Source: Herpetosiphon giganteus (lineage in GTDB: Bacteria; Chloroflexota; Chloroflexia; Chloroflexales; Herpetosiphonaceae). Taken from it: 38,690 bases of DNA. The stretch covers positions 1 to 38,690 of the forward strand of contig NZ_JAFBCZ010000044.1 of assembly GCF_016907925.1 (NCBI RefSeq), read 5' to 3'. The position numbers and the translations under genes were made by a program. The notes under the pieces were generated by a model. The model made no database searches, was not told where the DNA came from, and saw nothing but the letters and a program-made list of their open reading frames with translations. Of the stretch, positions 23,794 through 32,535 are shown one piece after another; positions within the stretch are counted from its first letter, which is position 1, and each line of letters begins with the position of its first letter.

Positions 23794-25719
23794 ATGTTTG
23801 ATACTCTCAATAGCGAACAACGGGCGGCGGTTATGGCGCAGCTGGGGCCTGTTTTGGTCAAGGCTGGCGCAGGCAGCGGTAAAACCCGCGTCCTCACCTA
23901 CCGCATCGCCTATCTGATCGAACAGGGCGCAAGCTCCGATTCGATTGTTTCGGTAACGTTTACCAACAAAGCTGCCAGCGAACTGCGCACCCGTTTGCGC
24001 GATTTGCTGGGCAAACGCAGCCGTGGCCTCACCGCCGGAACTTTTCACGCCATTTGTGGCAAATTGCTGCGCCAGCATATTACTGGGCGCATTCGCAATT
24101 ACACCGCCAATTTTACAATCTACGCTGGCGACGAGCAGTTGCAACTCGTTCAACAAGCTATGGATAGCTACACTGGGCGCATGCCGCATGATCTTGAAGC
24201 ACCGCAGGTGCTGAATTTGATTTCGCGCTTCAAAAGCCGCATGCAACCGCCAACCCTTGCCCGCCAGATGGCCAACGATCCGCTAAGCCAGTATGCAGCG
24301 GCGATTTACCGCACCTATCAACGTCAGCTTGAGCGCTCGAATGCCGTCGATTTCGACGATATGATCGTGATGACCTACAAGCTGCTATTTGAGCATCACG
24401 ATGTGCTCGATGAAGTGCAATCGCGCTGGGCACATGTGCTTGTCGACGAATATCAAGATACCGATTCGGCGCAATATGCCTTGCTTGAGTTGCTTTCGCG
24501 GCCAGTTGGCAAGCGTCCGCGCTCATTATTTGCAGTCGGCGATGCCCAACAATCGATCTATGGCTTTCGCAACGCCGATTACACGATTATCAATCGTTTT
24601 ACTCGCGATTTTCCCGAAGCGCAGGTTGTTGAGTTGCTGACCAATTATCGTTCGCGCCAAGAAATTCTTGATGCAGCCTACGCTGTGATGCGCCATTCGG
24701 TGGCCGTGCCAGCGCTGACCTTGAAAGCGGCCCGCCGTTCGCCACCAGTGCCAGCCTTGGTAATCAACGAAGCAGCCGACGATCGCGCCGAAGCCGATGC
24801 CATCGCCAAATCAATTGGCAGTTTGCTCAGCACAGGCCGCCGCAGCAAAGATATTGCAATTCTCTATCGCTCGCGGCATATGAGCCGGGGGCTGGAAACC
24901 GCCTTGCGCCAAGCGCGGATTCCTTATTCGCTCAAAGGCCAAGCAGGCTTTTACGATCGGCGGGTGATTCGCGATGCCTTGGCTTTCTTGCGAATTATTG
25001 CTAATCCCAGCGATAGCCTGAGCATGAATCGAATTATCAATGTGCCAGCCCGAGGAATTAGCGCCAACACAATTGCCCATCTCACCAGCAAAGCCGCGGC
25101 CTTGGGTTTACCGATTGGCGAAGCAATTTTGAAGCGCGAAGCCTGGGAAGGACTCAGCGATCGGGCGAGTCAAGCAGTCAGCGATTGGGCACGCAAAATC
25201 TATCGTTGGCGCAAATTGGCCAGCGGAACCTACCCGCCAGAAGGCTTGCTGCAAACGGTATTGCAAGAAAGTGGCTACCAAGCCATGATCGAAAAGGATT
25301 GGAAAGATCCTGATCGCAGCGATGCCCTCGCCCACTTGGAGGAGTTGCGGGTGGCAGCGGGCGAACATACCAACCTTGCGGCGTTTTTGCAAGAAATTGC
25401 CTTGCTGACCAATGTTGAAGATAAAGATGAGCGCGATGCGGTGCAACTGCTGACGATTCATGGAGCCAAAGGTTTGGAATGGCCAATCGTCTATGTGGCG
25501 GGCTTAGAAGAAGGCACGTTGCCCCACGAACGCTCATTAGTTGAAGCAGGCGGCGTTGAAGAAGAACGGCGCTTGTGTTATGTCGCTTTGACGCGGGCTG
25601 GCGAACAACTCTACCTTTCGCATGCCAAAAAACGCCAGCGCAACACCCGCAATCCATCGCGCTTTCTCGACGATATTTTGGTCTATGGCCGTGAACGAGC
25701 CAAAGCCAAGGCTTTCTAA
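23794..25719 (+). CDS. UvrD/PcrA-like superfamily 1 DNA helicase
   Basis: This 641-aa 3'-5' helicase has motif I AGAGSGKT (24-31), Ia VTFTNKAASELRTR, motif II VDEYQDTD, motif III VGDAQQSIYGFRNAD, motif IV NYRS, motif V LLTIHGAKGLEW and motif VI EEERRLCYVALTRA. It is shorter than classical PcrA/UvrD (about 720-740 aa), lacking the long C-terminal extension that contacts RNA polymerase. The role is probably repair or recombination. The ATG has no clear ribosome-binding site, since the bases upstream are repeat DNA. The first 24 coding bases are duplicated 109 bp upstream. Confidence 0.93.
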   Translation: MFDTLNSEQRAAVMAQLGPVLVKAGAGSGKTRVLTYRIAYLIEQGASSDSIVSVTFTNKAASELRTRLRDLLGKRSRGLTAGTFHAICGKLLRQHITGRIRNYTANFTIYAGDEQLQLVQQAMDSYTGRMPHDLEAPQVLNLISRFKSRMQPPTLARQMANDPLSQYAAAIYRTYQRQLERSNAVDFDDMIVMTYKLLFEHHDVLDEVQSRWAHVLVDEYQDTDSAQYALLELLSRPVGKRPRSLFAVGDAQQSIYGFRNADYTIINRFTRDFPEAQVVELLTNYRSRQEILDAAYAVMRHSVAVPALTLKAARRSPPVPALVINEAADDRAEADAIAKSIGSLLSTGRRSKDIAILYRSRHMSRGLETALRQARIPYSLKGQAGFYDRRVIRDALAFLRIIANPSDSLSMNRIINVPARGISANTIAHLTSKAAALGLPIGEAILKREAWEGLSDRASQAVSDWARKIYRWRKLASGTYPPEGLLQTVLQESGYQAMIEKDWKDPDRSDALAHLEELRVAAGEHTNLAAFLQEIALLTNVEDKDERDAVQLLTIHGAKGLEWPIVYVAGLEEGTLPHERSLVEAGGVEEERRLCYVALTRAGEQLYLSHAKKRQRNTRNPSRFLDDILVYGRERAKAKAF

Positions 25720-25750
25720 CCATTCGTTAACGTTTAGGTAAACTTTTGAG

Positions 25751-25770
25751 CCTACACTCTGAGTGTTAGG
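25751..25770 (+). promoter_or_regulatory. Inverted repeat in the leader of the 70-aa gene
   Basis: CCTACACTCTGAGTGTTAGG has the perfect core ACACTCTGAGTGT with near-symmetric flanks. It lies 25 bases before the start codon, where an operator or leader hairpin could act. Confidence 0.45.
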
Positions 25771-25794
25771 ATTTTTGAAGCGTAGGAGTGACCA

Positions 25795-26007
25795 ATGAAA
25801 GAACTTATTGCCCAACTTGTCCAAAAGGCCAACTTAAGCGAAGAACAAGCCAACAAGGCGGTTGAAGTGGTCAAGGGCTTTTTGGGCGACAAATTGCCAG
25901 AAGGTTTGCGCGGTCAAGTCGAAAGCTTCCTGACTGGCGAAAATGTGATGGATGTGGCCGACAAAGCCAAGGGCTTGCTCGGCGGGCTGTTTGGCAACAA
26001 AGAATAA
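25795..26007 (+). CDS. Small helical protein of unknown function
   Basis: This 70-aa protein reads like a compact helical bundle. LSEEQANKAVEVVKGFLGDKLPEGLRGQVESFL resembles the repeat in small DUF2267/DUF2780-like proteins, followed by a Gly/Leu-rich end (AKGLLGGLFGNKE). TAGGAG lies about six bases before the ATG. It has its own leader inverted repeat and a perfect terminator, so it is a single-gene unit and probably well expressed. The function is not known. Confidence 0.85.
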   Translation: MKELIAQLVQKANLSEEQANKAVEVVKGFLGDKLPEGLRGQVESFLTGENVMDVADKAKGLLGGLFGNKE

Positions 26008-26030
26008 TTTCAGTCACGAACCAATCGATG

Positions 26031-26059
26031 AAAAGGCAGCCAAGCTTGGCTGCCTTTTT
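26031..26059 (+). terminator. Intrinsic terminator of the 70-aa gene
   Basis: A perfect palindrome (AAAAGGCAGCCAAG with its complement) runs into TTTTT. Confidence 0.88.
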
Positions 26060-26125
26060 GTTATGTCTGCAAGTGAGCAAAATTTGATACAATAGCACTA
26101 CTGTGTTGCTAAAGGAAGCGAATCT

Positions 26126-27211
26126 ATGCAAAGCACTCGCACCGTTGATCCCGATCAACAGCCTGATCACCTGCGTTTAGGCCGTTATTTGGGATTAACT
26201 GCCATCGCGATTTATGTCGGGTTATTGATTGGCGCGACGCTGACGGTAATCATCCCTGATGCGTCAGATTTCATCATGCAGTCAAAAATCCCGTTGAGTG
26301 GCTTTGCAGTGCTTTTTCAAGGCTTATTTTTTATTGCTGGACGCTTTTTTGCCCGGCGTAATCAAATTAAGCCAAGTATCTATCTGATGATTATTGGTTG
26401 TACTGTATTACCAATGATCATTACTTTTTTCAACCCAATCGAATGGCCACTCAGCGTTTTATATGTTTTTTTGATGTTGATTATTGCAGTACAGTTTGTC
26501 AATAGCCATCATCTCAAACAAATTAGCATTGTGGCATGGATTTCGGTTATCGTTGTCACATTCTTAGGTTTCATTTTCAATGACCAATATAATTATCCCA
26601 AAATTAATGTTTTGCTGATTATGATTACCTCGGGAACGCCAATTGTGACCATGATTATCTCATTGTTATTTAGTTTTCATCGGCGATTAAACTTGACCGT
26701 ACGCGAAGTCAAACGAATTAATTATTCGCTGGAAGAATCGCGAGCTTCGTTAGAGCAACAAGTTGGCCAGCGCACAGAGCAATTGCAACATACGCTGGTC
26801 GAATTACAACAACGTAATCAAGAACAAGCAGCCTATGTTAGCCAAATTGAGCAGCAACGCCAAACAATTCGCGAACTGAGCGTACCAGTATTGCCAGTCA
26901 GCAGCGATACGCTGGTGTTACCAATTGTCGGAACGCTTGATAACGAGCGTTTGCGCGATTTGCAGGTGATTGCGCTGGGCGAAATTCAACAGCGCCGTGC
27001 CCAACGCTTATTGCTCGATGTGACTGGGCTTTCGTGGTTTGATAACGATGTGGCAACTGGTTTATTGCGCTTGGTGGATTCGGCGCAGTTGCTGGGAGCC
27101 AAGGTTGCCTTGATTGGCGTGCGGCCTGAAGTGGCCCAAGCCTTGGTCAACTTGGGCATTGTGTTCGAACATGTGGCTATCTATCGCGATTTGCAATCGG
27201 CCATGCACTAG
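26126..27211 (+). CDS. Membrane protein with coiled coil and RsbR-like STAS domain
   Basis: This 361-aa protein has six predicted membrane helices (about 22-43, 58-75, 84-102, 108-125, 133-151, 160-184), a Gln-rich coiled coil (about 190-250) and a C-terminal STAS domain (about 252-360). The STAS part matches RsbR-type stressosome proteins (IRELSVPVLPV, LLLDVTGLSWFDNDVAT, LLGAKVALIGVRPEVAQAL). By alignment from memory, both positions that are phospho-threonines in RsbR look changed: N307 in FDND and A339 in AQAL. AAAGGAAG lies before the ATG. The stop codon shares CTAG with the stop of the convergent NlpC/P60 gene. It is likely an envelope stress sensor that does not use the usual phospho-switch. 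Confidence 0.82.
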   Translation: MQSTRTVDPDQQPDHLRLGRYLGLTAIAIYVGLLIGATLTVIIPDASDFIMQSKIPLSGFAVLFQGLFFIAGRFFARRNQIKPSIYLMIIGCTVLPMIITFFNPIEWPLSVLYVFLMLIIAVQFVNSHHLKQISIVAWISVIVVTFLGFIFNDQYNYPKINVLLIMITSGTPIVTMIISLLFSFHRRLNLTVREVKRINYSLEESRASLEQQVGQRTEQLQHTLVELQQRNQEQAAYVSQIEQQRQTIRELSVPVLPVSSDTLVLPIVGTLDNERLRDLQVIALGEIQQRRAQRLLLDVTGLSWFDNDVATGLLRLVDSAQLLGAKVALIGVRPEVAQALVNLGIVFEHVAIYRDLQSAMH

Positions 27212-28380
27212 GGAAATGGCCGAATTGCCCCAACAAAACGGCTATTCCAATAGCTATTGGATAAATCGGAAACCCGAATGCCCAAGTTTTCGGAGAGCGC
27301 CTGAATGACGTTGCCATTGCCAGCGTAAATGCCAACGTGGCTCACGCCTTTTTTATAGGTATTTTTGAAAAAGACAATATCGCCGGGCACTAAATCGTGT
27401 TGGCTGGTAATTTTTTGGCCATAGCCGCCAGTCCATTGTTCGGCGGCGCTGTGCGGCATATCGATGCCCAATTTGCCATAGACATACAACACCAAACCTG
27501 AGCAATCGAAGCCGCCACGCGGAGTCTCGCCACCCCAAACATAGGGATAGCCAATATATTTGCTCGCCAAGCGGACTGCTTCAAGCGCGTTGGGCGAGGC
27601 ACTCAAGGTTGGCACGCGGCGCAAAATATAATCATCTGCTTGTAAAAGTTCAGCCGAAACCCAGCCCTCAGTGCCATTATTGGTGCGCACATTGAACCAG
27701 CCAGCACGTTGTTGCAGCAAATTAACTTGGCCTTGCTCAGCGCCCAAGGTTGTGATGATCTTCGAACCAGTTTGGGGCGCAATCCGCACATTGGCCCGCT
27801 CGACATTCAGTTCGGCCAATAAAGCCGGATTTGGGTCGGCGTGCTCAGCGATTTGGGGCAATGCTTGGGCCGAACTTGCCAAGGCCACATAACTATCATC
27901 AACCCAGCCCAAAGCCCGTTGTGGCGTGACCACTTGCAGCCAGCCCTCAAAGCGGCCAACCACGGTTAGCGGCGTTGTGTTGGGCAAAATGGCCATGGGC
28001 AAATAATCGACACTTGGGCCATCGCGCAAATTCAATTCATCGCTTGCGACCAAGCCAGCAATCGTGGTGGTAAACACCGTATCGGCAGAAATTGGCTCAG
28101 CCAACAAACTGCTGGTTAATGGCAAGGTTTCGGGAATAGCCAAGGCTTGGGCTTCAAGTTCAGGATTCAACACCGGCGCTTGCCAATCGGCAGGAATCGG
28201 CTCATCGAGGGTTGCACCAACCCTGACAATTTGCGGCGTTGCGGTTGGCGGAATTGGGGCGAGCGAGGTTGCAGGAAACGTCCACCAAAGCAGCAAAGGC
28301 ACAGTTAACCCAGCGCCAAGCAACCAGCCAGCGATCTGCAATCGCCGCCGATCCCGCGCTAGGATTGGCAATTGGGGCAT
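27208..28380 (-). CDS. NlpC/P60 cell-wall peptidase with two SH3-like domains
   Basis: This 390-aa protein has an N-terminal membrane segment (about 17-34), a Pro/Thr-rich linker, two bacterial SH3 domains (about 108-167 and 190-247) and a C-terminal NlpC/P60 cysteine peptidase. Catalytic C293 is in FDCSGL and H348 in VSHVGIY, with a polar third residue near Q360. These enzymes cut peptide stems of peptidoglycan outside the cell. The start ATG 28380 lies 12 bp after the stop of the upstream cupin gene, so both are probably on one transcript. The 3' end overlaps the STAS gene by CTAG. Confidence 0.92.
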   Translation of the reverse strand: MPQLPILARDRRRLQIAGWLLGAGLTVPLLLWWTFPATSLAPIPPTATPQIVRVGATLDEPIPADWQAPVLNPELEAQALAIPETLPLTSSLLAEPISADTVFTTTIAGLVASDELNLRDGPSVDYLPMAILPNTTPLTVVGRFEGWLQVVTPQRALGWVDDSYVALASSAQALPQIAEHADPNPALLAELNVERANVRIAPQTGSKIITTLGAEQGQVNLLQQRAGWFNVRTNNGTEGWVSAELLQADDYILRRVPTLSASPNALEAVRLASKYIGYPYVWGGETPRGGFDCSGLVLYVYGKLGIDMPHSAAEQWTGGYGQKITSQHDLVPGDIVFFKNTYKKGVSHVGIYAGNGNVIQALSENLGIRVSDLSNSYWNSRFVGAIRPFP

Positions 28381-28392
28381 ATTGATGAATCC

Positions 28393-28845
28393 TTATTCTT
28401 CAAAAATAATCCCATAGGCCTGATTCAACTGCGTTAAGGCAGCAGCAGGCAGTGGCAAACCAAATTGTTGAATGGCATCGCTGAAATCATGGAAATAGTA
28501 TTCGAAACCTGCCGGAGCCGCAACTATTAATGCAACACAGGGACTGGTTCCAAGGGTGCGAAACGAATGGCGCACACCCATGGGCAGATCAACCGTGGCC
28601 CCCTGCTTGGCAATAATCGTCTCGCCATTGATCCAAAACTCAAAAATTCCAGCTTGGATAATAAAGGTTTTATCTTCGCGAGTATGCATATGTTGCATAA
28701 CACCGGTTCCAGGCAAGCTGGTATATTCAACTAAGGAAAATGCGCCATCAGTATCCGAGCCAGTGAGCTTGACCGCAACTTGGCTATGCGAGTCGTTGGC
28801 GATCGGACTTTCCAAGAGCATGGTATGATCGGCAAGCTGTGACAT
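28393..28845 (-). CDS. Cupin-domain protein
   Basis: This 150-aa single-domain cupin carries QHMHTREDKTFIIQAGIFEFWING (first motif, His/His/Glu ligands) and GVRHSF (second motif). It resembles small cupins that bind sugars or act as oxygenases; the role is unknown. ATG 28845 is chosen because GGAGG lies six bases upstream, while a TTG six bases earlier is worse placed. The NlpC/P60 gene follows after 12 bp. Confidence 0.8.
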   Translation of the reverse strand: MSQLADHTMLLESPIANDSHSQVAVKLTGSDTDGAFSLVEYTSLPGTGVMQHMHTREDKTFIIQAGIFEFWINGETIIAKQGATVDLPMGVRHSFRTLGTSPCVALIVAAPAGFEYYFHDFSDAIQQFGLPLPAAALTQLNQAYGIIFEE

Positions 28846-28908
28846 AGGCAACCTCCGCTGATTATGATCATTATAGGCGATGGTTTTCGCCCTGGCTATG
28901 GAGCTTTT

Positions 28909-29805
28909 ATGGGATTTGAAACTAATACTATTCGCTTCCTTTTGGAAGCCCGAAGTACTGGTGTCCAGTTTAAACAGAGTTTAACCCTAGGCCGTCAGGG
29001 GATGCACCTTGGGGTGTACGATTTACAACAGGTTTTTGCCCAAGTAGGTGAGACGCTACCGCTGATTGTGGCCCAAACCCTCACCCGCGATGCAGTTGAT
29101 GGCGAGCCAATGTTTGCCGAACCACTGCTGCATTATCTTGGGGCCAGCAGCGCCGATTCAATCGATTTTTCCGATTATGAATCAGCGACGATTTTGCAGG
29201 ATCTGAATCAGCCAATTCCTGCTGAATTGCATGGCCGATTTAGCAGCGTGATTGATGGTGGCACGCTTGAACATATCTTCAATCTGCCAATCGCGCTGCA
29301 AAATAGCTTAAACATGGTTGCTGAGGGTGGCCATTTTCTGGCGATTACGCCATGCAACAATATGGCTGGGCATGGCTTTTATCAATTTTCGCCAGAGCTA
29401 TTTTGGCGCATTCTGACCCCTGAAAATGGTTATCAGCTGGAAAAAATGTATGTTTTCGAGATGTATCCGCATGCACCGTGGTATCGGGTGCACGACCCCA
29501 AGGCAGTTGGTGGGCGGGTTACGTTGCAAAATCGCCGTCCAGCCTTTTTATTGGTTCAAGCCAAACGAATCAGCGCCACGCCAATCGAACGCCTCAAAGT
29601 GCAACAAAGCGATTATGTGAGCGTTTGGCAGGCTGGTACAGGCTCACGCCGACCATCGTTGGTCAGCCGCCTCACGACACCGCTGCGCCGTCGCTTGCCA
29701 ACCAGCCTCAAAATGGGCTTGCGAAAAATCAGTTTTCGGCTCAAAGATGGCTTGACACTGCTGCGCTCGCCGTATCGGGCCAAGTATTACGATCGGTATA
29801 AGTAG
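28909..29805 (+). CDS. Unknown protein, methyltransferase-like core
   Basis: This protein of about 298 aa has segments that resemble a SAM-methyltransferase fold seen in polysaccharide clusters (FSSVIDGGTLEHIFNLPIALQNSLNMVAEGGHFLAITPCNNMAGHGFYQFSPELFW), but no standard glycine-rich SAM motif is clear. The C-terminus is strongly basic (SRLTTPLRRRLPTSLKMGLRKISFRLK), perhaps for membrane or nucleic-acid contact. The start is uncertain: ATG 28909 has GGAG seven bases upstream, and ATG 28864 would add 15 residues but has no ribosome-binding site. It is divergent from the cupin-NlpC operon. Family confidence is low; coding status is firm. Confidence 0.65.
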   Translation: MGFETNTIRFLLEARSTGVQFKQSLTLGRQGMHLGVYDLQQVFAQVGETLPLIVAQTLTRDAVDGEPMFAEPLLHYLGASSADSIDFSDYESATILQDLNQPIPAELHGRFSSVIDGGTLEHIFNLPIALQNSLNMVAEGGHFLAITPCNNMAGHGFYQFSPELFWRILTPENGYQLEKMYVFEMYPHAPWYRVHDPKAVGGRVTLQNRRPAFLLVQAKRISATPIERLKVQQSDYVSVWQAGTGSRRPSLVSRLTTPLRRRLPTSLKMGLRKISFRLKDGLTLLRSPYRAKYYDRYK

Positions 29806-30149
29806 GGGTTGGGGAGTAAGAACATAGAGCATAGAACATAGAACATAATCCTAAAAAATTTGTGCAATCTGTGGCGAAACATAGCCTTCGTGTCCTTCGT
29901 GCCCTTCGTGGATCAAACCTTTAACGCAGAGGCGCAGAGAAAGCATGGCTGCGGGCTATCGGAACAATAATCTGAATAATCTGTGCAATCTGTGGCGAAA
30001 CATAGCCTTCGTGCCCTTCGTGCCCTTCGCGGTTTCAATCCTGCGTGAATCGGCATTTAACGCAGAGGCGCAGAGGAGCATGGCTCTTGGCTTGAGGCTA
30101 GCGGAATATTTGTATGAATTCCATGATGCTACCTCCAATAGCCAATAGC
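29806..30149. repeat. Mosaic short-repeat region
   Basis: No gene is seen. 29820-29846 has AACATAG/AGCATAG heptamers. The pair AATCTGTGC/AATCTGTGG, a TTCGTG 9-mer tract, and the TTTAACGCAGAGGCGCAGAG module occur in that order at about 29858-29942 and again at 29972-30080. Heptamers with TAGCCA follow up to the palindromic element. Confidence 0.8.
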
Positions 30150-30342
30150 TGTACTGGTTCATGAGGTTGGCAACCAGAGTATGCCCTCACCCCCAGCCCC
30201 TCTCCCACTGAACGCGGGCGAGGGGAGCACTAGTTTTACCGACGAATTACGCAAGAACCACGGCGTTAAAGCCCCTCGCCCGTCGGACGGGCGAGGGGTT
30301 GGGGTGAGGGGTAAACCGTCGTTAATCCAATGAACCAGTACA
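30150..30342. repeat. Palindromic MITE-like element, copy 4 (full, 193 bp)
   Basis: 13-bp perfect terminal inverted repeats (TGTACTGGTTCAT at 30150-30162 and its complement at 30330-30342) enclose two G+C-rich hairpin arms and the shared linker with GGCGTTAAAG. The orientation is opposite to the copy at 20394. Confidence 0.85.
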
Positions 30343-30568
30343 AATAGCCAATAGCCAACAGCCTATCACCCTATCTTCGTGTGCTTCGTAGATCAATCCG
30401 ATAGCCCATAGCCAAAAGCCCATAGCCCGCGTAGAACAATCGCCGATTTGTCCTACATTCGTTCATCAAGTTGTCGCTGATTGTACCCGTAGCACATCTG
30501 CTATACTTAGGGACGCGAAATCGTCCCGCAAGCCAAACTGTTCCTCCCAAACATCGAGGAGTGTAGCA
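30343..30568. other. Repeat tail and leader region of the aminotransferase gene
   Basis: 30343-30432 continues in heptamers of the type ATAGCCA/AAAGCCC. From about 30435 the sequence is unique and holds TATACT (30502-30507), a likely -10 box. It is followed by a small hairpin GGGACG-CGAAAT-CGTCCC (30510-30527) that would sit at the very 5' end of the mRNA. No good -35 is seen. Confidence 0.5.
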
Positions 30569-31891
30569 ATGACACTGATTGAAACGGTTGATGCAGCTGA
30601 ATATTTCGAGCCAACATCAACTGAACTGAGCAGCCAATCGATCTCCGCAATGGCGCGTGGCATGGTTGGTTCTGAAATTTTGCGAATTGCCGGTAATGTC
30701 CGCACGTTGCAAGCCCAAGGCCGCACAGTCTGTAATTTCACCGTCGGTGATTTTGCGCCTTCACAGTTTCCAATTCCTGAAGCGTTGCGCGATGCAGCAA
30801 TTGAATCGTATAGCGCTGGCCGCACCAACTATCCGCCTGCCGAAGGGGTGTTGGCATTGCGCAAAGCAGTGCTTGCCCACTACGAAAAGCGGTTGGGTCT
30901 GCGCTATCCATTGGAAAGCATTCAGATCATCTCTGGCGCTCGCCCTGGCCTCTACGCCGCCTATGGCGTATTGATCGATCCAGGCGAAACGGTGATTTAC
31001 CCAGTGCCGTCGTGGAACAACAATCACTATGCCTATTTGTGTGGCTCAAAGGCGATTGAGGTTCCAACCCGCCCAGAAGATGGCTTTTTGCCAACCGCTG
31101 CCTTGCTTGAGCCATTCATCCAAGAAGCTCGTTTGATTTCGATCAACTCGCCGCTCAACCCCGCTGGCACAATGATCTCGCCAGAGGAATTGCGCAAAAT
31201 CAGCGAATTGATCGTGAATGAAAATACGCGGCGCAAAGAGCTTGGCTTGCGTTTGCTCTATCTGGTCTACGACCAAATTTATTGGGAATTGCAGCTTGGC
31301 GATATTCGCCACGTTACGCCAATCGAAGTAATGCCCGAAATGGCTGCCTACACGATTTTCATTGATGGGATTTCTAAATCGTGGGCAGCGACCGGCTTGC
31401 GGGTTGGCTGGGTTGTAGCACCACCCCACATCACCGATCGGATCAAAGCTTTCTTGAATCACGTTGGCGCGTGGGCTCCTCACCCAGAGCAAGAAGCCAC
31501 GGCGCATATTTTGAGCGCAGACAATGTGCTCGACGATTTCTATGCCAATATGCATAATGAAGTTCGCGCCCGTTTGAATTTGATCTACAACGCAGTGCAA
31601 GAAATGAAGGCTGCGGGCTTGCCAGTTGATGCGATTGCACCCCAAGGCGCAATTTATCTTTCAACCCAATTCGATTTGGTTGGCAAGAGCCTCGATGGCG
31701 TGCCAATTACCAGCAACGCCCAAATTGGCGATATTTTGCTGGAGCAAGCAGGCGTGGCCTTGGTGCCATTCCAAGCCTTTGGCCTGCGTCAAGAAACTGG
31801 CTGGATGCGGCTCTCGGTTGGCGCAGTTTCAGTCGCCGATGTCGAGCAATGTATCCCTCGGATGCGTGCAATCTTGGAGCGAGTCAAGTAG
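30569..31891 (+). CDS. PLP-dependent aminotransferase, class I/II
   Basis: This 440-aa fold-type I aminotransferase has FTVGDFAPSQFPIP, NYPPAEGVLALRKA (substrate/cofactor region), NSPLNPAGT (family N-P-x-N-P-T-G-like loop), YDQIYWEL and the PLP lysine in DGISKSWAATGLRVGW. It resembles aspartate/aromatic-type transaminases, but the amino donor cannot be set from sequence. GAGGAG lies ahead of the ATG. The histidine-phosphatase gene starts one base after its stop, so the two are co-transcribed. Confidence 0.9.
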   Translation: MTLIETVDAAEYFEPTSTELSSQSISAMARGMVGSEILRIAGNVRTLQAQGRTVCNFTVGDFAPSQFPIPEALRDAAIESYSAGRTNYPPAEGVLALRKAVLAHYEKRLGLRYPLESIQIISGARPGLYAAYGVLIDPGETVIYPVPSWNNNHYAYLCGSKAIEVPTRPEDGFLPTAALLEPFIQEARLISINSPLNPAGTMISPEELRKISELIVNENTRRKELGLRLLYLVYDQIYWELQLGDIRHVTPIEVMPEMAAYTIFIDGISKSWAATGLRVGWVVAPPHITDRIKAFLNHVGAWAPHPEQEATAHILSADNVLDDFYANMHNEVRARLNLIYNAVQEMKAAGLPVDAIAPQGAIYLSTQFDLVGKSLDGVPITSNAQIGDILLEQAGVALVPFQAFGLRQETGWMRLSVGAVSVADVEQCIPRMRAILERVK

Positions 31892-31892
31892 C

Positions 31893-32516
31893 ATGATCGA
31901 TCCACGTGGCCTGCGTTTGCTGCTTGCCCGTCATGGTGCGACCGCTTGGAATGAAGCGGGACGCTACCAAGGTCGCGCTGATGAAGGGCTTAGCGAGCGC
32001 GGCCACACTCAAGCATTGCAGCTTGGGCAGTGGCTCAGCGAGGAAACTCCAGAAATTGTGCTTCATAGTGGCGCACGTCGTACAGCCGAAACGCTGGCGC
32101 GTGCGCTGCCCACAGTTCAAGCCAACAGCGACCCCCGTTGGCGCGAAATTGATCATGGCGAATGGGAAGGCTTGACCTATCGCCAAGTTTTAGATCAACA
32201 TCCTGAGCAAGCCTGCGCGCATTGGGCCGATCCCTTGCATATTCCCGCTCCCCAAGGCGAAACCCTCTTAGCTGTCGCCGAGCGGGTTCAAGCAGCCACC
32301 AACGATCTCATTGCGCAATACGCTGGACGTTGTGTCCTGTTGGTTGCCCACGCCACCAGCCTACAAATCTTATGTTGCCACGTATTTCAAACGCCGCTTG
32401 CGCTTTATTGGCAGTGGAAATTCGACCTCGGCAGCCTTTCGTGCCTTGAACTCTACCAAAGTGGCACGATCATCAATTGGCTCAATCGCGGCTACACCCG
32501 CCCCGCAAGCTGCTAA
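31893..32516 (+). CDS. Histidine phosphatase (phosphoglycerate-mutase-like)
   Basis: This 207-aa branch-1 histidine phosphatase has LARHGATAWNEAGRYQG with the phospho-accepting His in RHG, a central EIDHGEWEG with the acid Glu, and VAHATSLQ with the second His. It is closest in pattern to GpmB/CobC/broad-specificity phosphatases; the substrate is unknown. ATG 31893 begins one base after the aminotransferase stop, with GGAG inside that gene's end. Longer in-frame extensions run back through the aminotransferase gene and are not real. Confidence 0.9.
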   Translation: MIDPRGLRLLLARHGATAWNEAGRYQGRADEGLSERGHTQALQLGQWLSEETPEIVLHSGARRTAETLARALPTVQANSDPRWREIDHGEWEGLTYRQVLDQHPEQACAHWADPLHIPAPQGETLLAVAERVQAATNDLIAQYAGRCVLLVAHATSLQILCCHVFQTPLALYWQWKFDLGSLSCLELYQSGTIINWLNRGYTRPASC

Positions 32517-32535
32517 CCAAACATCCTATCTCGGC

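Noticed and set aside
23794-25719. AddA-type or phage-defence helicase
   Set aside because: Motif order and size fit a stand-alone UvrD/PcrA relative; no nuclease domain and no AddB or Gabija/Zorya partner is present.
31046-31645. Minus-strand open frame of 199 codons across the aminotransferase gene
   Set aside because: It lies wholly inside a well-conserved PLP enzyme on the other strand and its translation matches no known pattern.
31626-31892. Longer histidine phosphatase starting inside the aminotransferase gene
   Set aside because: The added residues are out-of-frame translation of the aminotransferase; ATG 31893 gives the normal family start just before RHG.
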